From an uncultured Litoreibacter sp. (GTDB lineage Bacteria; Pseudomonadota; Alphaproteobacteria; Rhodobacterales; Rhodobacteraceae): a DNA stretch of 17,661 nt. The stretch covers positions 1 through 17,661 of the forward strand of contig CALFWN010000019.1 of NCBI GenBank assembly GCA_937928335.1, written 5' to 3'. The translations under genes were made by a program, and so were the position numbers. How positions within the stretch are numbered: position 1 is the stretch's first letter; each line of letters starts with the position of its first letter. Positions 8,655 to 16,264 of this stretch are shown here, piece by piece. The notes beneath the pieces are model-generated. The model searched no databases, was not told the origin of the DNA, and was given only the letters and a program-made list of their open reading frames with translations.

Positions 8655-9748
8655 GCGCGCCGCTGCTGGTGATCGCGGCTGGCGGCACGGGCGGGCATAT
8701 GTTCCCCGCCCAGGCGCTGGCCGAGGCGATGCTGGCGCGGGGCTGGCGGGTCAAGCTGACCACCGATGCGCGCGGCGCGCGCTACGTGTCGGGCTTTCCC
8801 CATAGCGTGCAGATCGAAGAGCTGAAATCGGCGACCTTCGCGCGCGCGGGGCTGGCCAACAAGCTGACCGCGCCGTTCAAGCTGGCCGCGGGCGTGCTGT
8901 CGGCGGTGATGAATTTCAAGCGCGACCGCCCGGCGGTGGTGGTGGGGTTTGGCGGATACCCGTCCTTTCCGGCCATAGCGGCGGCGTGGCTGTTGCGCCT
9001 GCCACGGATGATCCACGAGCAAAACGGCGTGCTGGGCCGGGTCAATCAGGCGTTCGCCACCCGCGTCGACAAGATCGCCTGCGGCACATGGCCCACCGAG
9101 CTGCCGCAAGGCGTCGAGGGCGTGTTCACCGGCAACCCGGTGCGCCGCGCGGTGCTGGAGCGGGCGGGCGCGGCCTATATTCCGCCCGGCGATTACCCGA
9201 TGAGCCTTGTGGTGATCGGCGGCAGCCAGGGCGCGCGCATTCTGGCGCAGGTTGTGCCGCGCGCGGTGGCACTTCTGCCCTACGAGCTGCGGCAACGCAT
9301 TCGCGTGGCCCAGCAGGCCCGCGATGACGACGCGCAGGAGGCCGCGACACTTTATGCGCAGGCCGGGGTCTCTGCCGAGGTGGAGCCGTTCTTCCACGAC
9401 ATCCCCAGCCGCTTTTCCGAGGCGCAGCTGGTCATTGCGCGCTCCGGGGCCTCGACCGTGGCGGACCTCTCGGTGATCGGAAGGCCGTCCGTTCTGGTGC
9501 CGCTGGCCGCCGCCATCCGCGACGAGCAAACCGCCAATGCGCGCGGGCTGACCAGCGCCGGGGCGGCCGTGCTGATGCCCGAAAGCCTGTTCACACCTGA
9601 GGCGCTGGCCGAGCAGATCAACAATATCCTGACCAACGAGCCCGCCGCCATCCAGATGGCCAATGCGGCGCTGAGCACCGGGAAACCTGACGCCACCGAG
9701 GCGCTGGTCGCCCTGACCGAAGAGCTGAACGAGAAGAGACGCCGATGA
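8651..9748 (+). CDS. murG: MurG, lipid II synthase (GlcNAc transferase)
   Basis: Peripheral inner-membrane GT-B glycosyltransferase that adds GlcNAc from UDP-GlcNAc to lipid I. The protein is 365 aa. The N-terminal glycine loop [10 protein letters not shown] is at 11-20, GFGGYPSFP at 99-107, and [12 protein letters not shown] at 121-132. In the donor domain GGSQGAR is at 190-196, [11 protein letters not shown] at 263-273, and [10 protein letters not shown] at 291-300. The Pro-rich loop before DEQTANA reads VPLAAAIR, somewhat different from the E. coli version but within alphaproteobacterial variation as I know it. It is coupled on both sides by ATGA overlaps, with ftsW upstream and murC downstream. 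Confidence 0.97.
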   Translation: MSAPLLVIAAGGTGGHMFPAQALAEAMLARGWRVKLTTDARGARYVSGFPHSVQIEELKSATFARAGLANKLTAPFKLAAGVLSAVMNFKRDRPAVVVGFGGYPSFPAIAAAWLLRLPRMIHEQNGVLGRVNQAFATRVDKIACGTWPTELPQGVEGVFTGNPVRRAVLERAGAAYIPPGDYPMSLVVIGGSQGARILAQVVPRAVALLPYELRQRIRVAQQARDDDAQEAATLYAQAGVSAEVEPFFHDIPSRFSEAQLVIARSGASTVADLSVIGRPSVLVPLAAAIRDEQTANARGLTSAGAAVLMPESLFTPEALAEQINNILTNEPAAIQMANAALSTGKPDATEALVALTEELNEKRRR

Positions 9749-11145
9749 ACGCAGCCGCCACCAAACTGCCCCTTGAGCTGGGTGCCATTCATTTCGTGGG
9801 CATTGGCGGCATCGGCATGTCGGGCATTGCCGAGGTGCTGCTGAACCACGGCTATTCGGTGCAGGGCTCGGACCAGAAAACCTCGAAGATCACTGACCGG
9901 CTGGCAAAGCTGGGGGCCACGATCTTTGAAGGCCAAAGCGCGGCAAACCTTGAAAATGCCGATGTCGTCGTGATCTCGTCGGCAATCAAGCCGGGCAACC
10001 CTGAACTGGACGCGGCCCGCACCCGGGGCCTGCCCGTGGTGCGCCGCGCCGAGATGCTGGCAGAGCTGATGCGGCTGAAATCCAACATCGCGGTGGGCGG
10101 CACGCATGGCAAGACCACGACCACCACGATGGTTGCGGCCCTGCTTGATGGCGGCGGCATTGACCCCACGGTGATCAATGGCGGGATCATCCATGCCTAT
10201 GGCTCCAACGCGCGGGTGGGGCAGGGCGAATGGATGGTGGTCGAGGCCGACGAGAGCGACGGCACCTTCAACCGCCTGCCCGCCACCATTGCGATTGTCA
10301 CCAATATCGACCCCGAGCATATGGAGCATTGGGGCGATTTCGACACGCTGCGGCAGGGGTTTTTCGACTTTGTCTCCAACATTCCCTTCTATGGTCTGGC
10401 GGTGTGTTGCACCGACCACCCCGAGGTGCAGGCGCTGGTCGGCAAGATCACCGACCGGCGGGTGGTAACCTTCGGGTTCAACACGCAGGCCGATGTGCGG
10501 GCGATCAACCTGAGCTACAGGAACGGCACCGCCTATTTTGACATTGCGCTGCAAAATGACGGCATGGTCATCGAGGGCTGCAGCTTGCCGATGCCGGGCG
10601 ATCACAACGTCTCCAATGCTTTGGCGGCGGTTGCGGTGGCGCGGCATCTGGGGCTGAAAGCCTCCGAGATCAAAGCCGCGCTGGCGGGTTTTGGCGGAGT
10701 GAACCGCCGCTTTACCAAAGTGGGCGAGGTGGGCGGCGTCACCATCATCGACGATTACGGCCACCATCCCGTCGAGATTGCCGCCGTGCTGAAAGCCGCG
10801 CGGCAGGCAACGGATGGCAGGGTGATCGCGGTGCATCAGCCGCACAGGTTCTCGCGGCTGCATGACCTGTTTGACGATTTCTGCTCTTGCTTCAACGACG
10901 CCGATATCGTGGGCATCTGTGATGTGTTTGCGGCGGGGGAAGCCCCGATCAAAGGGGCCAGCCGCGACGATCTGGTCGCGGGGCTGACCCGGCATGGCCA
11001 CCGCGACGCCCGCGTGATCGCGGATGAGGACGCGCTTGAGGCGCTGGTGCGCAGCGCAGCAAAACCCGGAGATATGGTGGTTTGCCTTGGGGCAGGCACT
11101 ATCAGTAGTTGGGCGGTCGGACTTCCGGCGCGGCTGAAGACGTAA
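9745..11145 (+). CDS. murC: MurC, UDP-MurNAc:L-alanine ligase
   Basis: Cytoplasmic ATP-dependent ligase that starts the stem peptide by joining L-Ala to UDP-MurNAc. It has 466 aa, a normal length. The N-terminal Rossmann motif [15 protein letters not shown] is at 16-30, the P-loop GTHGKTTT at 119-126, and the MurC-typical EADESDGTF at 167-175. [11 protein letters not shown] follows, then the C-terminal motifs [10 protein letters not shown] and HQPHRFSR. The His in GTHGKT separates it from MurD, MurE and MurF. The start overlaps murG by ATGA. After its TAA there is no immediate coupled gene but a 135-base gap, which makes this a plausible break or internal promoter position. Confidence 0.97.
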   Translation: MNAAATKLPLELGAIHFVGIGGIGMSGIAEVLLNHGYSVQGSDQKTSKITDRLAKLGATIFEGQSAANLENADVVVISSAIKPGNPELDAARTRGLPVVRRAEMLAELMRLKSNIAVGGTHGKTTTTTMVAALLDGGGIDPTVINGGIIHAYGSNARVGQGEWMVVEADESDGTFNRLPATIAIVTNIDPEHMEHWGDFDTLRQGFFDFVSNIPFYGLAVCCTDHPEVQALVGKITDRRVVTFGFNTQADVRAINLSYRNGTAYFDIALQNDGMVIEGCSLPMPGDHNVSNALAAVAVARHLGLKASEIKAALAGFGGVNRRFTKVGEVGGVTIIDDYGHHPVEIAAVLKAARQATDGRVIAVHQPHRFSRLHDLFDDFCSCFNDADIVGICDVFAAGEAPIKGASRDDLVAGLTRHGHRDARVIADEDALEALVRSAAKPGDMVVCLGAGTISSWAVGLPARLKT

Positions 11146-11165
11146 CGGCAAAAGCGATGGCGCTA

Positions 11166-11193
11166 TTTTCAATGCAGGAAGTCGAAATAAAAT
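11166..11193 (+). promoter_or_regulatory. Candidate sigma-70-like promoter after murC
   Basis: TTTTCA (11166-11171), 16 bases, then TAAAAT (11188-11193): four of six and five of six matches to the -35 and -10 consensus. The stretch is clearly more AT-rich than its surroundings. It lies 21 bases after the murC stop and about 90 bases before the first small membrane protein, so it could drive the small-ORF/murB/ddl/ftsQA part. AT-rich DNA gives such matches by chance. Confidence 0.3.
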
Positions 11194-11280
11194 GAGACGC
11201 CAAGGCCATAAAGAGGCTGACTTTATCAGGAATTTATGCGATTGCAGGCTCAGTTTTTGCGCATGTGTGGGGGACACGTC

Positions 11281-11535
11281 GTGAGTTTGTCGCTGCTACT
11301 GGCGGCCATCTGGGCCATTCTGGCTACGTTGGTTGCTTTCCTGCCGATGAGGTTTCAATACCCGCCAGGTCTGGTGTTGCTGGTCTCAGCGCCTTGCCTG
11401 CTGGTCTATATCGGCGTGCAACACGGCGTCCTGGTGGCGCTTCTGGGGCTGTTTGGCTTCGTGTCGATGTTCCGCAACCCGCTGATCTTCTTCTGGCGCA
11501 TGGCGCGCGGCGACAAGCCGGAGGTGCCACGATGA
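11281..11535 (+). CDS. Small three-helix membrane protein, paralog of the next gene (DUF2484-like)
   Basis: Hypothetical inner-membrane protein of 84 aa with no known activity. Three hydrophobic stretches at about 3-22, 30-47 and 49-64 are followed by a short basic, charged tail. It aligns from the first residue with the next protein: M1, S2, L5, L7, A8, W11, L14, A15, L17, A19 and P22 are identical, and S, R, P, F and R recur near the end (62, 65, 67, 71, 73 here). That match supports the GTG start at 11281, which also has GGGGGA (11269-11274) six bases upstream. An ATG at 11236 (AGGAA three bases upstream) would add 15 residues that the paralog lacks. The stop overlaps the next start by ATGA. 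Its place between murC and murB suggests a wall or division link, by context only. Beware of misleading 'UDP-N-acetylmuramate-alanine ligase' labels on similar short proteins, which I recall but cannot verify here. Confidence 0.82.
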   Translation: MSLSLLLAAIWAILATLVAFLPMRFQYPPGLVLLVSAPCLLVYIGVQHGVLVALLGLFGFVSMFRNPLIFFWRMARGDKPEVPR

Positions 11536-11804
11536 GCTGGCCTCTGGTTCTGGCGCTGGGATGGTTGGTGCTTGCCAACCTGCTGGCCATCATTCCGTCA
11601 CATGACAATCACTGGCGGCGCGCCTATGTGCTGATCGCCATAGGCATCCCGCTGCTGGGCTGGCTGACCTGGGAAAACGGCCCGTGGATCGGCTTGATTG
11701 CGCTGGCGGCCGGGGCCTCGATCCTGCGCTGGCCGGTGCGTTATTTCGGCCGCTGGATGCGCCGCATTCTGGGGCTGCAAAAACCGATTGAGCCGGCGGA
11801 ATAG
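11532..11804 (+). CDS. DUF2484 family small membrane protein
   Basis: Membrane protein of 90 aa matching, from memory, the Rhodobacteraceae-restricted DUF2484 family found next to murB. Hydrophobic segments lie at about 4-21, 31-47 and 51-66. Distinctive parts are IPSHDNHWRRAYV (21-33), GWLTWENGPW (43-52) and the C-terminal basic segment LRWPVRYFGRWMRR (65-78), which probably lies at the cytoplasmic face. Function is unknown. The ATG overlaps the stop of the preceding gene (ATGA), and the two are diverged tandem copies, which suggests they act together, possibly as a heteromer. Genes for UDP-MurNAc synthesis and use flank the pair, so a role near precursor enzymes or the divisome is plausible but unproven. 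Confidence 0.88.
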   Translation: MSWPLVLALGWLVLANLLAIIPSHDNHWRRAYVLIAIGIPLLGWLTWENGPWIGLIALAAGASILRWPVRYFGRWMRRILGLQKPIEPAE

Positions 11805-11816
11805 AGATCAGCCGAC

Positions 11817-11834
11817 CCTGCGGGGCGGATATTT
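11817..11834 (+). repeat. Copy 1 of an intergenic repeat core, just before murB
   Basis: CCTGCGGGGCGGATATTT matches 15 of 18 positions with a second copy at 16083-16100. The similarity continues weakly into the A-rich bases that follow and runs through the annotated murB ATG at 11841. Confidence 0.45.
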
Positions 11835-11840
11835 TTAAAC

Positions 11841-12782
11841 ATGGAAAGCGGCAGGGCGGCTTTGAGAGTGACGCAAGACTGGCCTCAGACCCGAGGGGCA
11901 TTGACCCCCGACCGCGTGCTGGCTGACCTGACATGGCTCAGGGTCGGGGGGGCTGCGACGGCCCTCTTTCAACCGGCGGATCGCGACGATCTGTGTGATT
12001 TCCTGAGCGCCTATGCGGGCGAGGTTTTTGCGATGGGCGTGGGCTCGAACCTGATTGTGCGCGACGGCGGGCTGGAGGCAGTGGTGATCCGGCTGGGGCG
12101 CGGGTTCAACGGGTTTCGCGTGGAGGGAACACGCATCACCTGCGGGGCGGCGCTTCTGGACGCCCATGCCGCGCGCAAAGCCGCTGATGCGGGGCTGGAT
12201 CTGACATTTCTGCGCACCATTCCGGGCGCCATTGGCGGCGCGGTTGCAATGAATGCGGGCTGCTATGGCAGCTATATGGCGGATGTGTTTGTGGAGGCGA
12301 CCGTCGTGCTGCGCTCGGGCGCTGTGGCGGTTCTGGGCCGCGATGATCTGGCCTTTGGCTACAGGCAATCGACATTGCCCGAAGGCGCCGTGATTGTCGA
12401 GGTGGTGATGGAAGCCCCCGAAGGCGCACCAGAAGAGCTTCATGCGCGGATGGAGGCGCAGCTTGCCAAACGCGACGCGACCCAACCCACCAAGGCGCGC
12501 ACGGCGGGCTCAACCTTTCGCAACCCGGCCGGATTTTCCTCGACCGGGCGGGCTGATGACAGCCACGATTTGAAGGCCTGGAAGGTGATTGACGACGCCG
12601 GATTGCGCGGCGCGACCCTTGGCGGGGCGCAGATGAGCGAAAAACACCCCAACTTCCTGATCAACACCGGCGGGGCCAGCGCCGCGGAGCTTGAAGATTT
12701 GGGCGAGAGGGTGCGGAAAAAGGTTTTCGCCCACAGCGGAATTGAGTTACACTGGGAAGTGCTTCGCGTCGGCAACAGGTAG
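11841..12782 (+). CDS. murB: MurB, UDP-N-acetylenolpyruvoylglucosamine reductase
   Basis: FAD-dependent cytoplasmic enzyme that reduces UDP-GlcNAc-enolpyruvate with NADPH to UDP-MurNAc, the substrate of MurC. The protein is 313 aa. FAD-binding motifs are WLRVGG (32-37), [10 protein letters not shown] (68-77) and [17 protein letters not shown] (127-143). The catalytic Ser lies in AGSTFRNP (222-229), and the C-terminal [11 protein letters not shown] (301-311) carries the expected Glu at 306. Length and C-terminus fit the short type II MurB. The start is uncertain: the ATG at 11841 has no good Shine-Dalgarno and sits in a repeat-like sequence, while a GTG at 11868 has AGGGCGG eight bases upstream and would still leave a family-like N-terminus. 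It belongs to the unit running on to ddl and ftsQA. Confidence 0.95.
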   Translation: MESGRAALRVTQDWPQTRGALTPDRVLADLTWLRVGGAATALFQPADRDDLCDFLSAYAGEVFAMGVGSNLIVRDGGLEAVVIRLGRGFNGFRVEGTRITCGAALLDAHAARKAADAGLDLTFLRTIPGAIGGAVAMNAGCYGSYMADVFVEATVVLRSGAVAVLGRDDLAFGYRQSTLPEGAVIVEVVMEAPEGAPEELHARMEAQLAKRDATQPTKARTAGSTFRNPAGFSSTGRADDSHDLKAWKVIDDAGLRGATLGGAQMSEKHPNFLINTGGASAAELEDLGERVRKKVFAHSGIELHWEVLRVGNR

Positions 12783-12851
12783 GCCCGCGCCCGAGCATTT
12801 GGAGCTGCCACAAGGCGGCCCATGAAAAGGCCCATCGATAAGGGTCAAAAA

Positions 12852-12872
12852 TGGCCCCGAAAACAGGGGTCA
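12852..12872 (+). repeat. Hairpin in the murB-ddl gap
   Basis: TGGCCCC pairs with GGGGTCA across a GAAAACA loop, seven base pairs including one G-T wobble, ending about 20 bases before the ddl ATG. It may be a leader structure or weak attenuator within the 109-base murB-ddl gap. Nothing else is recognised in that gap. Confidence 0.25.
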
Positions 12873-12891
12873 GGAAATACACGAGGCGGCG

Positions 12892-13806
12892 ATGTCGAGC
12901 AGGGCATTCCGTAAAGTGGCGGTACTGATGGGAGGCCCCTCGGCTGAGCGCGAGGTGTCCCTGTCAACGGGGCGTGCTTGCGCCGCGGCTTTGCGGGACG
13001 AAGGATATGAGGTGGTCGAGCTGGACGCGGGTCCGGACCTTGCCGCGCGTCTGGCAGAGATATCTCCTGATTGCTGTTTCAATGCCCTGCATGGCCGCTG
13101 GGGCGAGGATGGCTGCGTGCAGGGCCTGCTGGAATGGATGGCGATACCCTACACCCATTCGGGCGTGCTGGCCTCGGCGCTGGCGATGGACAAGGAGCGC
13201 ACCAAGGAGGTCTACCGGCTGCACAAGCTGCCCGTGGCTGACAGCCTGCTGGCCCATAAGGATGACGTGATGGCGCGCCATTTGATGGCCGCGCCCTATG
13301 TGGTCAAACCCTATAATGAAGGCTCCTCGGTGGGGGTTTATCTGGTCAGCGAAGGTGCCAATGGCCCGGCGCAGCTGGCACAGGACATGCCGCAGACCGT
13401 GATGGTCGAGGCCTTTGTGCCTGGGCGCGAGCTGACGGTTTCGGTGCTGGGCGGGCGGGCGCTGGAGCTGACCGATATCCTGACCGATGGCTGGTATGAT
13501 TATGAGGCGAAATACGCCGAAGGGGGCTCGCGCCATGTGGTGCCCGCGGATGTGCCGGGCGACATTCGGGCGCTGTGTTTCGAGTATGCAGTGACGGCGC
13601 ATAAGGCGCTGGGCTGCCGGGGCGTGTCGCGCACGGATTTTCGGTGGGATGACAGCAAGGGGGCGGATGGGTTGATCTTGCTGGAAACAAATACCCAGCC
13701 GGGCATGACCGGCACCTCGTTGACGCCGGAGCAGGCGCAGGCGGTGGGGATGAGCATGGGCGCGCTTTGCGCATGGCTGGTGGAGGATGCGTCATGCGGG
13801 CGGTGA
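12892..13806 (+). CDS. ddl: Ddl, D-alanine-D-alanine ligase
   Basis: ATP-grasp ligase making the D-Ala-D-Ala dipeptide that MurF uses, in the cytoplasm. It is 304 aa. The N-terminal GGPSAEREVSLSTG (14-27) carries the Glu that binds the first D-Ala. NALHGRWGEDG is at 64-74, the ATP-grasp loop YNEGSSVGVY at 141-150, the omega-loop region YDYEAKY at 202-208, and the Mg/product motif ETNTQPGMT at 265-273. These are the patterns of a D-Ala-D-Ala enzyme; nothing points to a D-lactate-type (vancomycin-resistance) ligase. The ATG at 12892 follows GAGGCGG closely. The last 13 bases overlap the ftsQ start. I cannot tell from this window whether a second ddl exists elsewhere. Confidence 0.96.
   Translation: MSSRAFRKVAVLMGGPSAEREVSLSTGRACAAALRDEGYEVVELDAGPDLAARLAEISPDCCFNALHGRWGEDGCVQGLLEWMAIPYTHSGVLASALAMDKERTKEVYRLHKLPVADSLLAHKDDVMARHLMAAPYVVKPYNEGSSVGVYLVSEGANGPAQLAQDMPQTVMVEAFVPGRELTVSVLGGRALELTDILTDGWYDYEAKYAEGGSRHVVPADVPGDIRALCFEYAVTAHKALGCRGVSRTDFRWDDSKGADGLILLETNTQPGMTGTSLTPEQAQAVGMSMGALCAWLVEDASCGR
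13782..13786 (+). promoter_or_regulatory. Ribosome binding site that fixes the ftsQ start
   Basis: GGAGG inside the 3' end of ddl, seven bases before the ATG at 13794. It decides against the earlier in-frame ATG at 13767. Confidence 0.7.
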
Positions 13807-14684
13807 GACGATCCCCGACACTCAAGCGCGACCCTGCGCCCAGCAAATGGGCCTACCGCGCGGAGCGGCTTTGGCTGCGTCCGGGGTTCCGGCGTCTGGT
13901 GCGCACGGGCGCGCCGCTGGGCCTCGCGGTGGCGGCGGGCATCTGGTATTTCGGCGACCCGGCGCGCCAGCAGGCCATTGCGGACTGGATGGTGGAGGCG
14001 CGGGCCTCGATCGAGACCCGGCCGGAATTCATGGTCAAGGTGATGGCCGTGGATGGTGCCTCGGACATTCTTGACGGCCATATCCGCGAAGTGATGCCGG
14101 TGGAGCTGCCAGTGTCCAGCTTTGATCTGGATCTGGAGGCCATGCGGTCGCAGGTCGAAAGCCTTGACGCGGTCGAGCGGGTCGATCTGCGGGTGCGCGC
14201 GGGCGGCGTGTTGCAGGTCACCGTGGAGGAGCGCGTGCCTGCCATCATCTGGCGCGGGCCGGACGGGCTTGAGCTGCTGGATGATATGGGCCACCGGGTG
14301 GCGCAGATTGCCGTCAGGTCCGAACGACCCGACCTTCCCATTATTGCTGGCGAGGGCGCAAATACAGCGGTCCCCGAGGCGCTGGCCCTGCTGGAGGCGG
14401 CGGAGCCGATTGGTGGCCGCGTGCAGGGTCTGGTGCGGATCAGCGAATTGCGCTGGGACCTTGTGATGGATCGCGGTCAGCGGATCATGTTGCCGCAAAA
14501 CGGCGCGGGGCCTGCGCTGGACCGGGTGATTGCGCTCAACGAGGCGCAGGACCTTTTGGCGCGCGATATCGCGCGGGTGGATATTCGAAACGGCGACAGG
14601 CCAACGGTGCGGCTGACAGAGGATGCACTGGAAAACATGCGCCTGCTCAAGGGCATTGAGATCAAGGGGAATACGGACGAATGA
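13794..14684 (+). CDS. ftsQ: FtsQ, divisome protein with POTRA domain
   Basis: Bitopic division protein, 296 aa, that links early divisome components to FtsB/FtsL and FtsW/FtsI. A basic cytoplasmic tail of about 38 residues comes first, rich in Arg and Lys, then one transmembrane helix (about 39-54, APLGLAVAAGIWYFG), then the periplasmic part. The POTRA domain starts near 79 (FMVKVMAVDGAS) and includes SFDLDLEAMRSQV (109-121) and VERVDLRV (128-135). The beta domain follows with VTVEERVPAIIWR. This architecture and the position between ddl and ftsA identify it better than sequence alone, as FtsQ is poorly conserved. The start overlaps ddl by 13 bases in another frame, and the stop overlaps ftsA by ATGA. 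Confidence 0.94.
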   Translation: MRAVRRSPTLKRDPAPSKWAYRAERLWLRPGFRRLVRTGAPLGLAVAAGIWYFGDPARQQAIADWMVEARASIETRPEFMVKVMAVDGASDILDGHIREVMPVELPVSSFDLDLEAMRSQVESLDAVERVDLRVRAGGVLQVTVEERVPAIIWRGPDGLELLDDMGHRVAQIAVRSERPDLPIIAGEGANTAVPEALALLEAAEPIGGRVQGLVRISELRWDLVMDRGQRIMLPQNGAGPALDRVIALNEAQDLLARDIARVDIRNGDRPTVRLTEDALENMRLLKGIEIKGNTDE

Positions 14685-16015
14685 GCGATCTTTACCAAAC
14701 ACAACGTGCAATGCGGAACAAGCGGCAGGCGGCCATTCAGCGGGGCGTGATTGCGGTGCTGGATGTGGGCTCGGCCAAGATTGCCTGCTTCGTGCTGCGC
14801 TTTGACGGGCCGGAGCGGTTTCGCGACGCCGAGGGCATCGGCTCGATGGCGGGGCAATCCGCGTTCCGGGTGATCGGCGCGGCCACCACGCGCTCGCGCG
14901 GGGTGCGCTTTGGCGAGATCGAGACGATGCACGAGACCGAGCGGGCCATTCGCACCGCCGTTCAGGCGGCCCAGAAGATGGCCAATGTCCGGGTGGATCA
15001 TGTGATCGCGTGTTTCTCGGGCGCCAAGCCACGCTCTTATGGGGTGACCGGCTCGGTGGATTTGCAGGACGGCCAGGTCAGCGAGAATTGCGTGGCGCGG
15101 GCCCTGGCCAGCTGCGACCTGCCCGATTATGGCGGCGAGCGCGAAGTGCTGCACGCGCAGCCTGTGAACTTCGCGGTCGATCACCGTTCTGGTCTGGGCG
15201 ATCCGCGCGGGCAGGCGGGCAATGCGCTGTCGACCGATCTGCACATGCTGACGGTGGACCGCACGCCGATCGAGAACCTGCTCTATTGCATCAAGCGCTG
15301 CGATCTGGACGTGGCGGGGATTGCGTCCTCGGCCTATGCGGCGGGGATTTCCTCGCTGGTTGAGGATGAGCAGGAGCTGGGCGCGGCCTGCATTGATCTG
15401 GGTGGCGGGTCGACCGGCATTTCGATCTTCATCAAGAAACACATGATCTATGCCGACACGGTGCGGATGGGCGGCGATCACGTGACCTCGGATATCTCCC
15501 AAGGGCTGCAGGTGCCGATGCCGACAGCGGAGCGGATCAAGACATTTTACGGCGGTGTTGTCGCGACCGGCATGGATGACCGCGAGATGATTGATCTGAG
15601 CTCTGATACCGGCGACTGGGAGCATGACCGCCGCACGGTGTCGCGCGCCGAGGTGATCGGCGTGATGCGGCCGCGGATGGAGGAAATTCTGGAGGAGGTC
15701 CGCGTGCGGCTGGATGCGGCCGGGTTCGAGCATCTGCCCTCGCAGCGGATCGTGCTGACAGGCGGGGCCTCGCAACTGCCGGGCCTTGATGGGCTGGCCA
15801 CGAAAATTCTGGGACAGCAGGTGCGGCTGGGGCGGCCCCTGCGTGTGCAGGGCCTGCCGCAATCGGTGACCGGGCCAAGTTTTGCTGCCGCCGTGGGCAC
15901 CTGTCTGTTTGCCGCCCATCCGCAGGATGAATGGTGGGATTTTGATGTGCCTGTGGACAGCTACCCCGCGCGGTCGCTGAAGCGGGCGGTTAAATGGTTC
16001 AAGGACAATTGGTAG
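14681..16015 (+). CDS. ftsA: FtsA, actin-like membrane anchor for FtsZ
   Basis: Cytoplasmic actin-fold ATPase that tethers FtsZ filaments to the membrane and recruits later divisome proteins. It is 444 aa with an N-terminal extension of about 22 basic residues before the first strand, as I know from other alphaproteobacteria. The phosphate-1 motif is VLDVGSAKIACFV (26-38), phosphate-2 is IDLGGGSTGISIF (238-250), and the adenosine motif is VLTGGASQLPGL in the last third. The SHS2-like 1C region lies between about 100 and 185. The C-terminus LKRAVKWFKDNW is a short amphipathic helix with basic and aromatic residues, the membrane-targeting sequence. A hairpin 43 bases after the stop may end or attenuate the transcript before ftsZ. 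Confidence 0.97.
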   Translation: MSDLYQTQRAMRNKRQAAIQRGVIAVLDVGSAKIACFVLRFDGPERFRDAEGIGSMAGQSAFRVIGAATTRSRGVRFGEIETMHETERAIRTAVQAAQKMANVRVDHVIACFSGAKPRSYGVTGSVDLQDGQVSENCVARALASCDLPDYGGEREVLHAQPVNFAVDHRSGLGDPRGQAGNALSTDLHMLTVDRTPIENLLYCIKRCDLDVAGIASSAYAAGISSLVEDEQELGAACIDLGGGSTGISIFIKKHMIYADTVRMGGDHVTSDISQGLQVPMPTAERIKTFYGGVVATGMDDREMIDLSSDTGDWEHDRRTVSRAEVIGVMRPRMEEILEEVRVRLDAAGFEHLPSQRIVLTGGASQLPGLDGLATKILGQQVRLGRPLRVQGLPQSVTGPSFAAAVGTCLFAAHPQDEWWDFDVPVDSYPARSLKRAVKWFKDNW

Positions 16016-16057
16016 AAATTTGAGAAAAATGTCGCGCTGACGCGCGGCATCATGATT

Positions 16058-16078
16058 GCGCGGGACTGCGTCCCGCGC
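16058..16078 (+). terminator. Strong hairpin after ftsA
   Basis: GCGCGGGAC, loop TGC, GTCCCGCGC: a perfect nine-base-pair, GC-rich stem. No T-run follows directly, but a second hairpin and a TATTTGT stretch come next. It is the most stable structure I see in the window and a good candidate for an ftsQA 3' end or RNA stabiliser. Confidence 0.5.
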
Positions 16079-16080
16079 GG

Positions 16081-16115
16081 TGCCTGCGGCGCAGGTATTT
16101 GTGCCAAGATGAAAC
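16081..16115 (+). repeat. Copy 2 of the intergenic repeat: hairpin plus TATTT and CAAGATGAAA
   Basis: TGCCTGC-GGC-GCAGGTA forms a seven-pair hairpin (one G-T), running into TATTTGTG and CCAAGATGAAAC. The first 18 bases from 16083 match 15 positions of copy 1 at 11817-11834. I recall very similar hairpin-plus-motif strings after many genes in Rhodobacteraceae genomes; that is memory, not a search. Confidence 0.5.
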
Positions 16116-16197
16116 CCTGCAATGCTGCGCAAAGCGGCGGCGGGGCTTGTTTCATTGGGCATAGGGATAGTGGTGGCGTGCCAGCCGACTGCCATAT

Positions 16198-16213
16198 TTG
16201 CCTGATTTGGCAA
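16198..16213. repeat. Dyad upstream of ftsZ (TTGCC-N6-GGCAA)
   Basis: Perfect 5-bp inverted repeat with a six-base spacer, an operator-like geometry. Possibly chance. Confidence 0.25.
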
Positions 16214-16229
16214 GATGCCGCTGATCACG

Positions 16230-16243
16230 GGGGAGTTTTCCCC
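16230..16243. repeat. Dyad upstream of ftsZ (GGGGA-N4-TCCCC)
   Basis: GGGGA-GTTT-TCCCC, a five-pair hairpin followed by AGATTTTG. It could be a weak terminator or a protein-binding dyad. Confidence 0.3.
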
Positions 16244-16252
16244 AGATTTTGT

Positions 16253-16264
16253 GGCATAAATGCC
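16253..16264. repeat. Dyad upstream of ftsZ (GGCATAAATGCC) followed by T-run
   Basis: GGCAT-AA-ATGCC followed directly by TTTTTC. As RNA it gives a four-pair stem with a TAAA loop and a U-run, a weak intrinsic terminator shape; as DNA it is a 12-base near-palindrome that could bind a dimeric regulator. Confidence 0.35.

Noticed and set aside
9352..11277. 641-codon reading frame on the minus strand opposite murG/murC
   Set aside because: It lies fully antisense to two clear Mur enzymes, its translation is rich in Arg, His, Ala and Gly without family motifs, and long antisense frames are common in GC-rich coding DNA.
11265..11804. Longer 179-codon version of the DUF2484 gene starting at 11265
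   Set aside because: The first 89 codons run out of frame through the preceding real gene. The ATG at 11532 gives the family-like N-terminus, aligns with the paralog and shows the ATGA overlap.
13767..13793. Upstream ATG for ftsQ at 13767
   Set aside because: It would overlap ddl more deeply and lacks a ribosome binding site, while GGAGG is placed correctly for the ATG at 13794.
12892..13806. Ddl as a possible vancomycin-resistance-type D-Ala-D-Lac ligase
   Set aside because: The residues around SAEREVSL, YDYEAKY and ETNTQPGMT follow the normal D-Ala-D-Ala pattern, and the dcw context is housekeeping.
13500..15032. 510-codon reading frame on the minus strand opposite ddl, ftsQ and ftsA
   Set aside because: It spans three genuine sense genes and their junctions and has no plausible protein features.
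15990..16004. Possible CtrA box near the end of ftsA (TTAA at 15990-15993)
   Set aside because: The second TTAA half-site expected seven bases later is absent (AAGG instead); no full TTAA-N7-TTAA was seen upstream of ftsZ.
14477..16228. 583-codon reading frame on the minus strand opposite ftsQ/ftsA
   Set aside because: It is a shadow of ftsA codon periodicity, with Arg/His/Gly-rich composition and no recognisable domain.
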